6,254 bases of DNA from contig DATFXF010000283.1 in NCBI GenBank assembly GCA_035258565.1, positions 1 through 6,254 of the forward strand, in the 5' to 3' direction. This stretch comes from DATFXF01 sp035258565. GTDB lineage: Bacteria; Acidobacteriota; Terriglobia; Acidiferrales; UBA7541. Of the stretch, positions 1-4,858 are shown in pieces (within the stretch, counting starts at the first letter, position 1; every line of letters begins with the position of its first letter). Both the position numbers and the translations under genes were made by a program. The notes below the pieces were generated by a model. It was not told the DNA's origin. It worked only from the letters and a program-made list of their open reading frames with translations, and did no database searches.

Positions 1-112
1 CGTAAGCCCTTTTTCAACAATGCTTCGACCGTCCGATCGGGAGCTATTGTCGCGCACCGCACCACAACCCCAAAATCTAGCCGCCCCCCTTCCCTCATTC
101 CATCTCTCGTGA

Positions 113-322
113 GAAATCCAGGCTAGAGGCATTGGCTCTTCCCTTAGCACCCTCGGGGATGAACTTGAGCGCAAGATCACGCCGCACTGGGTTGGGCAGA
201 TCGTCCGCCGAAAACTGGGGCTTAAGACAGAAAGGGAGGAAGCTGGCTATGTGATTAGCCCGGCGGAAGGGCCGAAACTTTCACGGCTATTAAAAAAATA
301 CGGGATTTTTGGGCAACCATAA
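113..322 (+). pseudogene. C-terminal relic of a winged-helix-like protein
   Basis: The frame from 113 to the TAA at 320-322 reads like a real domain end: ELERKITPHWVGQIVRRKLG, then a GYVIS turn and a final KLSRLLKKYGI helix. The pattern (basic helix beginning ITP, LGLKT strand, hydrophobic GYVI wing, closing helix ending KYGI) resembles winged-helix modules at the C-terminus of helicase/primase-type ATPases of mobile elements; that comparison is from memory. No ATG, GTG or TTG precedes the domain in this frame, and a TGA sits at 110-112, so it cannot be translated as it stands. The frame continues past the TAA for 35 more codons (to a TAG at 428-430) and reads through the 9-bp repeats as ELHELPEIW. 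I infer a decayed 3' end of a larger gene. The parent family is uncertain. Confidence 0.45.
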
Positions 323-330
323 GGACTCAC

Positions 331-357
331 TGAACTCCATGAACTTCCTGAAATCTG
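331..357 (+). repeat. Left cluster of three 9-bp repeats
   Basis: Three adjacent units read TGAACTCCA, TGAACTTCC and TGAAATCTG. The same type of cluster occurs in opposite orientation at 447-473. The units are nine bases long, so in the frame of the upstream relic they encode a three-residue repeat (ELH, ELP, EIW). The function is unknown: binding sites or coding repeats of a decayed gene are both possible. Confidence 0.6.
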
Positions 358-446
358 GGGAAGAGGGCAACATGCCATCGGGCCCGAAAGAACAGCCTAT
401 CATTTAGCTGGCCTCAATACTCAGCAATAGGTGGTTATGCCCAAAA

Positions 447-473
447 CAGAGTCCACAGAGTTCAGGAAGTTCA
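447..473 (-). repeat. Right cluster of three 9-bp repeats, inverted
   Basis: Read on the minus strand, the units are TGAACTTCC, TGAACTCTG and TGGACTCTG. The TGAACTTCC unit matches one unit of the left cluster exactly, and 461-473 is an exact 13-bp reverse complement of 340-352. If one 9-bp unit of the left cluster is skipped, the arms pair over 23 positions with two mismatches. About 90 bases separate the clusters. Confidence 0.6.
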
Positions 474-685
474 GTTGCACAACATCCTTTTCGGGACATA
501 CCTGTGCAGGTAGCCTCCACGAGAATGAAAGCACGATATTTCAACGAGCTTGCGCTGGAAAGGCGGGCGGAAAAGCCTTAACATGGAGACCGTTTTTGGA
601 AGCGACTCGTCTCGGCCAACAACGCAATCCAATTCAAACAGAAACGCGGCGGGGATTGACTTCAAATTCTTATAAGGGAGGGACC

Positions 686-976
686 GTGCGCAAGAACACC
701 GTAGCTGGTTTACTACTGGCAGGGGCACTGGCCTTGTCGCTGATGGCCTGCCAGGATACAAAGGCGCGACAGGAGAATGAACAACTGAAGGCACAAGTGC
801 AGCAACTGCAGAAAGAAAATGGTGAACTCGGGAATCGTGTCGATGGCCTGAGAAAGGAGAATGCTGCGCTTAGAGCGGAGAACGAACGCCTCAAAGCGAG
901 GCATCCCAAAACGAAAACTCCGAAACCCAAGCGCCGTCGAAGCATTTCCAGGCGGTCGGCTAGCCCTCAGAGCTGA
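686..976 (+). CDS. Small coiled-coil lipoprotein
   Basis: This 96-residue protein starts at GTG 686, chosen because a GGGAGG ribosome site (677-682) lies just before it and because the protein then opens with a textbook lipoprotein signal: R2 K3, a hydrophobic stretch at 5-20, and a lipobox L19-M20-A21-C22. After the lipidated cysteine, leucines fall exactly every seven residues (34, 41, 48, 55, 62, 69), a perfect six-heptad zipper, so the mature protein should be a helical rod that self-associates. The tail (70-96) is basic and proline-rich with KPKRRR near 80-85, which could touch peptidoglycan or anionic lipid. The architecture recalls Lpp-like murein lipoproteins, but I see no specific family. 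Lipobox residue 23 is Q, so the +2 Asp signal for inner-membrane retention is absent and outer-membrane sorting is plausible. The gene stands alone. The tail could have been altered by a frameshift. Confidence 0.75.
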   Translation: MRKNTVAGLLLAGALALSLMACQDTKARQENEQLKAQVQQLQKENGELGNRVDGLRKENAALRAENERLKARHPKTKTPKPKRRRSISRRSASPQS

Positions 977-1091
977 TTGCGACCGAGAAAATCAGCGCCA
1001 GGAGCGGCCAACACGAAAACCATCCGAAGCTGGAAGCAAGGCGCGAGCGGTGTTCGAACGCTGGCCAGTCCCGCCTGAAGAGTGAGACGAT

Positions 1092-1097
1092 TATAAT
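1092..1097 (+). promoter_or_regulatory. Consensus -10 box before the first XRE relic
   Basis: A perfect TATAAT is followed by exactly six bases and then the ATG of the XRE relic at 1104. A transcript from it would begin at or next to the ATG, so it would be leaderless. The second XRE relic has the same spacing. No clear -35 box is visible. Confidence 0.5.
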
Positions 1098-1103
1098 GCC
1101 ACC

Positions 1104-1184
1104 ATGGTCCTCGGCGACCGCCTGCGCGCCATGTCGTTCGTGGCCTTCACGTGGAGCCACGATATCTCAAAGGGTAAGTTCTAG
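1104..1184 (+). pseudogene. N-terminal relic of an XRE-type regulator (copy 1)
   Basis: The frame opens MVLGDRLRAM and stops at TAG 1182 after 26 residues. It aligns without gaps to the start of copy 2 (2850): residues LGDR at 3-6, R8-A9, D20-I21 and K23 fall at the same positions, and 14 bases (1108-1121) are identical to 2854-2867. The helix-turn-helix itself is ruined (residues 10-19 are unrelated), and nothing of the rest of the family is recognisable downstream. This is a strongly decayed, truncated paralogue. The retained start and -10 box make chance similarity unlikely. Confidence 0.6.
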
Positions 1185-1189
1185 AAGGG

Positions 1190-1205
1190 CGGGCAGACTT
1201 GCCCG
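1190..1205 (+). other. Small hairpin after the first XRE relic
   Basis: A 5-bp stem, CGGGC/GCCCG, encloses a six-base loop (1195-1200). There is no T-run, so it is not a convincing terminator. Apart from this, the XRE relic and the phosphatase promoter, the 977-1292 gap shows nothing I can interpret. Confidence 0.25.
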
Positions 1206-1268
1206 GGCGGCTCAGCCCCCATCTTCACCGCATGGCCTCTCCAGCCGTAAAGCGCGGATAAGGAGGCC

Positions 1269-1277
1269 TGTTAGAAT
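1269..1277 (+). promoter_or_regulatory. Extended -10 promoter of the phosphatase gene
   Basis: TGTTAGAAT fits the extended -10 pattern TGn followed by TAnAAT. Transcription would start near 1284, leaving a leader of only about nine bases before GTG 1293 and no room for a Shine-Dalgarno site. The purine run AGGAGG at 1261-1266 lies upstream of the predicted start of transcription, so it cannot serve as the ribosome site if this promoter is used. Confidence 0.4.
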
Positions 1278-1292
1278 TGTCATCGGGTAACC

Positions 1293-1757
1293 GTGGATTA
1301 TGCCCAAATCCTACCCGACCTCTTCGTGGGCTCGCATCCTCAAACTATCGATGACATTGAGAGACTGCGCCAGGAAGCAGGCATCACCGCCGTTCTGAAT
1401 CTTCAGACAGACGATGATATGCGCTTGGTGAATCTCGTTTGGGGACCCCTCGAAGCTCACTACCGGGCCTGCCGGATTGAGCTCGCACGGATTCCCGTGA
1501 GGGACTTCGATCCCGTTGATCTGCGCGAAAAGCTCCATGAGTGCGCTCGAGTTCTGGACTCTTTGCTAAGAGCCGGTCATTTGGTGTATCTCCACTGCAC
1601 GGCCGGCACCGGTCGCTCGCCCGCCGTGGCGATTGCCTATCTGCATCGCTGTTGGGGCTGGAATTTGGATATCGCAGCGGCTTACATCAAAGCCCGCCGC
1701 CCTTCTTCGCCGAACCTAGAAGCAATTCGCCTCGCTGCCTGGAACCTTCCGAACTAG
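1293..1757 (+). CDS. SEX4-like dual-specificity phosphatase
   Basis: This 154-residue protein is a single cysteine-phosphatase domain. The active-site loop is H101-C102-T-A-G-T-G-R108-S-P: Cys102 is the nucleophile forming the phosphocysteine intermediate, and Arg108 binds phosphate. The acid loop is R70-D71-F72-D73 followed by DLR at 76-78, with an Asp here expected as general acid. The opening YAQILPDLFVGS, the QTDDD stretch, RDFDxxDLR, HCTAG and the EAIRxA helix near the end all parallel plant SEX4, the plastid enzyme that removes phosphate from starch, as I recall its sequence. SEX4's carbohydrate-binding module and C-terminal motif are absent. No signal peptide is visible, so it is cytoplasmic. 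The GTG start is supported by this alignment; the only frame extension upstream ends at TAG 1272 without a better start. The substrate may be phosphorylated glycogen or maltodextrin. A phosphoprotein or a PTPMT1-like lipid phosphate is the alternative. Confidence 0.85.
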   Translation: MDYAQILPDLFVGSHPQTIDDIERLRQEAGITAVLNLQTDDDMRLVNLVWGPLEAHYRACRIELARIPVRDFDPVDLREKLHECARVLDSLLRAGHLVYLHCTAGTGRSPAVAIAYLHRCWGWNLDIAAAYIKARRPSSPNLEAIRLAAWNLPN

Positions 1758-1800
1758 TAAACCATCACGCAGCCCCAGCCATCGAACTGCGCCCCTAAAG

Positions 1801-1821
1801 GCCGACCCGCCGGCTCTTTTT
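1801..1821 (+). terminator. Possible terminator after the phosphatase gene
   Basis: A short GCCG/CGGC stem (1801-1804 with 1811-1814, six-base loop) is followed by TCTTTTT. It lies about 45 bases past the phosphatase stop. The four-base stem is weak, so efficiency would be modest. Confidence 0.35.
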
Positions 1822-1854
1822 GATGTCTACCGTTGGTCATCGTGTGAGAAAATT

Positions 1855-1863
1855 TGCTAGGTA
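1855..1863 (+). promoter_or_regulatory. Weak candidate promoter of the DUF2934 gene
   Basis: TGCTAGGTA shares the TGnTAG core with the elements before the phosphatase and aminotransferase genes. TTGGTC at 1833-1838 could be a -35 box, but the 19-base spacer is long. The predicted leader is about 20 bases and contains the ribosome site at 1878. Confidence 0.25.
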
Positions 1864-1888
1864 AGTTCCTCAGCCCCGGAGGTAGACG

Positions 1889-2083
1889 ATGGCACAAGAA
1901 ACAGCGGCAAAGATGCAAAAGGCAGTGGCGCAAGAGCCCGTAATACAAACTCCCCGACGCGAAGTGACTGAAGAGGAGATTCGTCTGCGAGCCTACGAGA
2001 TTTATCTGGCCAGGGGCGCTACTCCTGGCTTTGAGCTGGAGGATTGGCTTCAGGCCGAGCGCGAGCTCCGCTCGAAAGAGTAG
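1889..2083 (+). CDS. DUF2934 family small protein
   Basis: A 64-residue, strongly charged protein. Residues from about 25 on carry the family signature: EEIRLRAYEIY, then LARG, then a DWLQAEREL ending. DUF2934 proteins are short, soluble and of unknown function; they are common in soil bacteria, and the conserved part is two short helices. The N-terminal 24 residues look disordered (MAQETAAKMQKAVAQ). GGAGG at 1878-1882, six bases before the ATG, is a strong ribosome site and fixes the start. It is separated by about 130 bases on each side from its neighbours, so it is probably a single-gene unit. No membrane segment or catalytic motif is visible. Confidence 0.85.
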   Translation: MAQETAAKMQKAVAQEPVIQTPRREVTEEEIRLRAYEIYLARGATPGFELEDWLQAERELRSKE

Positions 2084-2215
2084 GCTAACAGCAGCCGACC
2101 AACCCCTGAACGGCCGCATCCAGTCGCGAGTCGTTTAATACGCTAGCCTTGCTTGAGCCATAGAAGGAAAAGGCAGACTCCCTTTTGTACAACGTCCTAA
2201 ACTTAGCAGAAGACC

Positions 2216-2842
2216 ATGGACAAGAAGCAGATTCAGAAAAAGTACGAGGAGTTTGCTCGTTGGTATGATTTCGGCGAGGCAATCTCCGAGTTCTTGGCCG
2301 TAGGAAGACTTCGAAAGCGGCTCTTGCAACGCGCATCGGGAAAGGTCCTGGAGATTGCAGTCGGAACGGGCAAGAACCTCCCTTACTACCCACGGAACTG
2401 CCACCTCACCGCTGTCGACCTGAGTCCGGCTAGGTTGCAACTTGCCCAAGAGCGAGCGATGAGGTTGAAACTGGATGTCGATTTCCTGATCATGGATGCG
2501 CAGGCGCTGGCCTTTCCCGATCAGAGTTTCGATACGGTCGTAGACTCGCTCAGTTTGTGCACGATTCCCGACCCCGTGGTTCCGCTTCGCGAAATGGCCC
2601 GCGTCTGTCGCCGAGACGGGCAGATTCTCCTGGTCGAGCACGGCCGCAGCAGCCATGAGTGGCTGGGCCGTTGGCAGGATGGAAGGGCAGACCGCCACGC
2701 GGAGAAATTTTGCTGTCGTTGGAACCTAAATCCGCTCGATCTCGTCCGCCAAGCGCAATTGCTACCGATCAGGGTTCACCGGATATTTCTTGGTATTTTC
2801 TGGATGCTCGAAGTGGGCCTTGGGGCGAAGCCGGTGCGATAA
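2216..2842 (+). CDS. Class I SAM-dependent methyltransferase (UbiE-like fold)
   Basis: A complete 208-residue enzyme of the Methyltransf_11 type, which transfers methyl from S-adenosylmethionine. Motif I is VLEIAVGTGKN at 44-54, with G50 and G52 in the nucleotide loop. The acidic residue closing the second strand is D68 (AVDLS). D94 precedes ALAFPDQSFD, a typical post-I region. VVDSLSLC at 108-115 is the fourth strand. The C-terminal third (LLVEHGRSS, WQDGRADRH, CCRWNLNPLDLVRQA) matches a subgroup of small methyltransferases near UbiE and phospholipid or thiol methyltransferases (METTL7-like), where it shapes the acceptor site. The acceptor cannot be told from sequence; a lipid or small hydrophobic molecule is a guess. 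There is no signal peptide. The ribosome site is weak (AGAAGA just before ATG 2216), but the N-terminal KKYEEFARWYD motif supports this start. The stop overlaps the -10 box of the second XRE relic. Confidence 0.85.
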   Translation: MDKKQIQKKYEEFARWYDFGEAISEFLAVGRLRKRLLQRASGKVLEIAVGTGKNLPYYPRNCHLTAVDLSPARLQLAQERAMRLKLDVDFLIMDAQALAFPDQSFDTVVDSLSLCTIPDPVVPLREMARVCRRDGQILLVEHGRSSHEWLGRWQDGRADRHAEKFCCRWNLNPLDLVRQAQLLPIRVHRIFLGIFWMLEVGLGAKPVR

Positions 2843-2843
2843 T
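2838..2843 (+). promoter_or_regulatory. -10 box of the second XRE relic
   Basis: GATAAT, one mismatch from consensus, overlaps the methyltransferase stop (2840-2842). It is followed by exactly six bases and then ATG 2850, the same geometry as at 1092-1104. It predicts a leaderless transcript. No Shine-Dalgarno site precedes the ATG. Confidence 0.45.
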
Positions 2844-2849
2844 TGACTC

Positions 2850-3218
2850 ATGCTCCTCGGCGACCGCATGCGTGCGCCCGCGCAAAGCAAGAACCTCTCC
2901 CAGGGCGATATCGAAAAGCGTTCGGGCCTTCTCGCCCTTACCTCTCTCGGATCGAGAACGGCCACACGCGGCCCTCGATTGAAACTTTAGAGAAACTAGC
3001 CCGGGCCCTTGAGGTGAGGATGCTCCACTCTTAGTTGATCGTAGCTGCTCTCTTTCCGCTCTACCGACTTCTGCGACGGGGAAGAACCGCCCAACTTGCT
3101 TCATCTTCCAAAGCGAAGGACTACCGAGGAAACCGCATGGGGCAACACAAGGAAGGAGGCTCCCATTCTGAAGAAGCTCCGCCGCCTCCTCGCACCCATG
3201 GACGAATCACGGCGGCGG
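2850..3218 (+). pseudogene. Broken XRE-type transcriptional regulator (copy 2)
   Basis: Three reading frames together give almost the whole regulator. Frame one (from ATG 2850) reads MLLGDRMRA and LSQGDIEKRSGLL, the first half of the Cro/C1-type helix-turn-helix. A one-base deletion near 2931-2938 shifts to frame two, which continues YLSRIENGHTRPSIETLEKL and ARALEV, the recognition helix and last helix. Then, as I recall the family (EVPLYxLF), about 39 extra bases (3017-3055) interrupt it and carry an in-frame TAG at 3032. A further shift near 3066-3068 leads to frame three: CDGEEPPNLLHLPKRRT, AWGNTRKEA and LRRLLAPMDES. Homology ends near 3218, before the usual LLLHMAQKMARR end. The gene cannot make an intact protein. 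The intact family is a DNA-binding regulator of about 120-130 residues. Confidence 0.8.
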
Positions 3219-3292
3219 GCTTCGATGGTGTCAGGCCCAGCGGCAGCATGCGCTGCGCGCAGATGCGTGCCGTATGTGCGCCCTCTGGTTTC

Positions 3293-3301
3293 TGCTAGAC
3301 T
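3293..3301 (+). promoter_or_regulatory. Extended -10 promoter of the aminotransferase-like gene
   Basis: TGCTAGACT has the extended -10 TG and a TAGACT hexamer, close to the TGTTAGAAT before the phosphatase. Transcription would begin near 3308, giving a leader of about 26 bases that includes the GAGGTGA ribosome site at 3324-3330. No -35 box is evident. Confidence 0.35.
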
Positions 3302-3333
3302 GCGCCGGGTACTGCCCTGCCACGAGGTGAATC

Positions 3334-4608
3334 ATGCTCAGGCGAGAATTCCTCCAGCGCGCTGCGATAGCCTCCGCGCTTTTCGGCACGCCGCTCGCGC
3401 GCGCCGAGCAGCTCTTCGCTAGGCAGGCCCCGCCGCTGCCGCCGCGCGAGCTCTATCTTGCTGAGCCGGAACGCTATTGGAGCGAGCTCCGCCAGCAGTG
3501 GGTGCTCGCCGCCGGGCATATCAATCTGAATTGCGGCTCACTCGGCTGCACGCCCATGCCGGTGCTACGCGCGATGATCGACCACATCCTGCGCGCGGAA
3601 GAGTACCGCGAGCCGCCCTACCCGTGGTTTGGCTACGAGGAGAATGCGACCCTGCGCGAGCTGCGCGACGCGCTGGCGGCTTTCCTCCACGTCAGCCGGG
3701 ACGAACTGGCGCTGGTGCGTAACGCCACCGAGGGCAACAACGCCGTCGCCAATGGGCTGGATCTCAAGCCCGGCGACGAAGTCGTGCTCACCGACCAGGA
3801 GCATCCCGGCGGGCGCTGCTGCTGGGAGCAAAAAGCGGCGCGCCACGGTATCAAGCTCAGCTACATCACCCTGCCCAGGCCGCCGGCATCAACCGACCAG
3901 CTCGTCGAGCTATTCGCCCGCGCCATCACCCCCGCGACCCGCGTGCTCTTCTTCAGCCATATCACCACAGCCACCGGGCTGGTGCTGCCCGCCAAGCCGA
4001 TCTGCGCGCTGGCGCGGCAGCGCGGCGTGCTGACACAGGTGGACGGCGCGCACGCCATCGGGCAGATTCCGCTGGATCTGCATGACCTCGGCTGTGACTT
4101 CTACACCACCAGCCCGCACAAGTGGCTGATGGCGCCCAAGGGCACCGGCACGCTCTACATCCGCGAGGAGCTGCTCGAGCGGCTGTGGGTCACCATCGCC
4201 TCGGGCGAATGGCGCAACTACAGCCTCAAGGCTTACCGTTTCTCAAACCTGGGCACGTCGAACCTTTCGGTGATGGTGGGGCTGAAAGCCGCGCTGGATT
4301 TTTTTCACACCGTCGGCAACGAGCGCATCTACGCCCGCAGCCACCAGCTCGCCACGCAAGTGCGCGACCGCATCCGCAGCTACCCGCAACTGCGTCTCGC
4401 CAACGCCAGCGACAAGCCCTTCTTCGGAGCCATGGTGAGCTTCGAGCCCGCGGCGGGCGACTTCAAGCGCGTGCTAGAGGCATGCGCCGCGCGGAAGATC
4501 CGTATCGCAGGCAACCCTGCACGCATTCGCATCTCCACGCACATCTTCACCCAGCCAGCCGAACTCGACGCCTTTTTCGACGCACTCAGCGCCGCCCTCC
4601 GCGCCTAA
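3334..4608 (+). CDS. Tat-exported class V aminotransferase-fold PLP enzyme
   Basis: A 424-residue enzyme of the class V aminotransferase / cysteine desulfurase / isopenicillin-N epimerase group. The start is a twin-arginine signal: R3-R4-E-F-L, a hydrophobic stretch to about 20, and ALARA-like cleavage after A24, so it should be folded with its cofactor and exported to the periplasm. Cofactor residues are visible: N130-A-T-E, H157 in the EHPGG loop, D237 and H240 in VDGAHAIG (Asp to the pyridine nitrogen), and Schiff-base lysine K263 in TTSPHKW. The C-terminal IRISTHIFTQPAELDAF is the usual small-domain end with the carboxylate-binding Arg region. No desulfurase catalytic Cys loop is apparent, so an amino-acid epimerase or lyase role is likelier than sulfur transfer. 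The substrate is unknown. GAGGTGA at 3324-3330 sets the start. Codon third positions are much richer in G/C than in the phosphatase or methyltransferase genes, and the gene sits between two XRE relics, which hints at a separate history. Confidence 0.85.
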   Translation: MLRREFLQRAAIASALFGTPLARAEQLFARQAPPLPPRELYLAEPERYWSELRQQWVLAAGHINLNCGSLGCTPMPVLRAMIDHILRAEEYREPPYPWFGYEENATLRELRDALAAFLHVSRDELALVRNATEGNNAVANGLDLKPGDEVVLTDQEHPGGRCCWEQKAARHGIKLSYITLPRPPASTDQLVELFARAITPATRVLFFSHITTATGLVLPAKPICALARQRGVLTQVDGAHAIGQIPLDLHDLGCDFYTTSPHKWLMAPKGTGTLYIREELLERLWVTIASGEWRNYSLKAYRFSNLGTSNLSVMVGLKAALDFFHTVGNERIYARSHQLATQVRDRIRSYPQLRLANASDKPFFGAMVSFEPAAGDFKRVLEACAARKIRIAGNPARIRISTHIFTQPAELDAFFDALSAALRA

Positions 4609-4630
4609 CGCTTGAGCAGGGTACTGAAAA

Positions 4631-4676
4631 ACGGCAAGCACAGTCCTGCGTAGGCGGGACTGTGCACACTGGCCGT
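4631..4676 (+). terminator. Long hairpin after the aminotransferase-like gene
   Basis: A perfect 9-bp stem pairs GCACAGTCC (4638-4646) with GGACTGTGC (4657-4665) around a 10-base loop. An outer 5-bp stem pairs ACGGC (4631-4635) with GCCGT (4672-4676). It starts 22 bases after the stop codon. There is no T-run, so it may act as an mRNA 3'-end stabiliser or be a REP-like element rather than a classical terminator. Confidence 0.45.
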
Positions 4677-4719
4677 AAGCCCTCGCGCGCTGTAATCGGA
4701 AGTCGGGCGAGAACTCAAA

Positions 4720-4836
4720 AACACTGGATGCAAAGATGCTCGCTTTCTTCAAAGATTCCGCCGGCTGCTCGCGCGCATGGACGAATCGAAGCGGGGGCTC
4801 CTGCTCCACATGGCACAGAAGATGGCCAGGCGCTAG
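4720..4836 (+). pseudogene. C-terminal relic of an XRE-type regulator (copy 3)
   Basis: The frame reads NTGCKDARFLQRFRRLLARM, then DESKRGLLLHMAQKMARR and a TAG at 4834. This is the C-terminal third of the same regulator family as copy 2, including the end that copy 2 has lost. The NT...MDES part aligns to 3144-3209 of copy 2 but differs at many bases, so the two are old paralogues rather than a recent duplication. The helix-turn-helix and start are missing; the DNA upstream to 4609 holds only a hairpin. It is not expressed as a functional regulator. Confidence 0.75.
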
Positions 4837-4856
4837 CGGTCTTCGGGTCTCGACCG
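4837..4856. terminator. Small hairpin between convergent units
   Basis: CGGTC (4837-4841) pairs with GACCG (4852-4856) around a 10-base loop, directly between the end of the third XRE relic and the stop of the minus-strand PAP2 gene. With no T-run on either strand, it is only a weak candidate for a shared terminator. Confidence 0.25.
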
Positions 4857-4858
4857 TC

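Noticed and set aside
656..676. TTGACT (656-661) with TATAAG (671-676) as a promoter of the lipoprotein gene
   Set aside because: The spacer is only nine bases, far from the 16-18 needed, and the -10-like hexamer abuts the ribosome site.
431..685. An upstream in-frame extension of the lipoprotein gene starting near 431
   Set aside because: The added 85 residues have no domain character, and they would bury the GGGAGG ribosome site and the lipoprotein signal peptide in the middle of the protein. The GTG at 686 explains the sequence better.
2843..3422. Separate small genes at 2843-3034 and 3096-3422
   Set aside because: Their translations are consecutive pieces of one XRE regulator in shifted frames, not independent proteins, and the second runs on into the aminotransferase gene.
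3144..4794. Aminotransferase gene inserted into one XRE gene with a target-site duplication
   Set aside because: The duplicated segments (3144-3209 and 4720-4788) differ at many bases and by one codon, so they are old paralogues rather than a duplication made at insertion.
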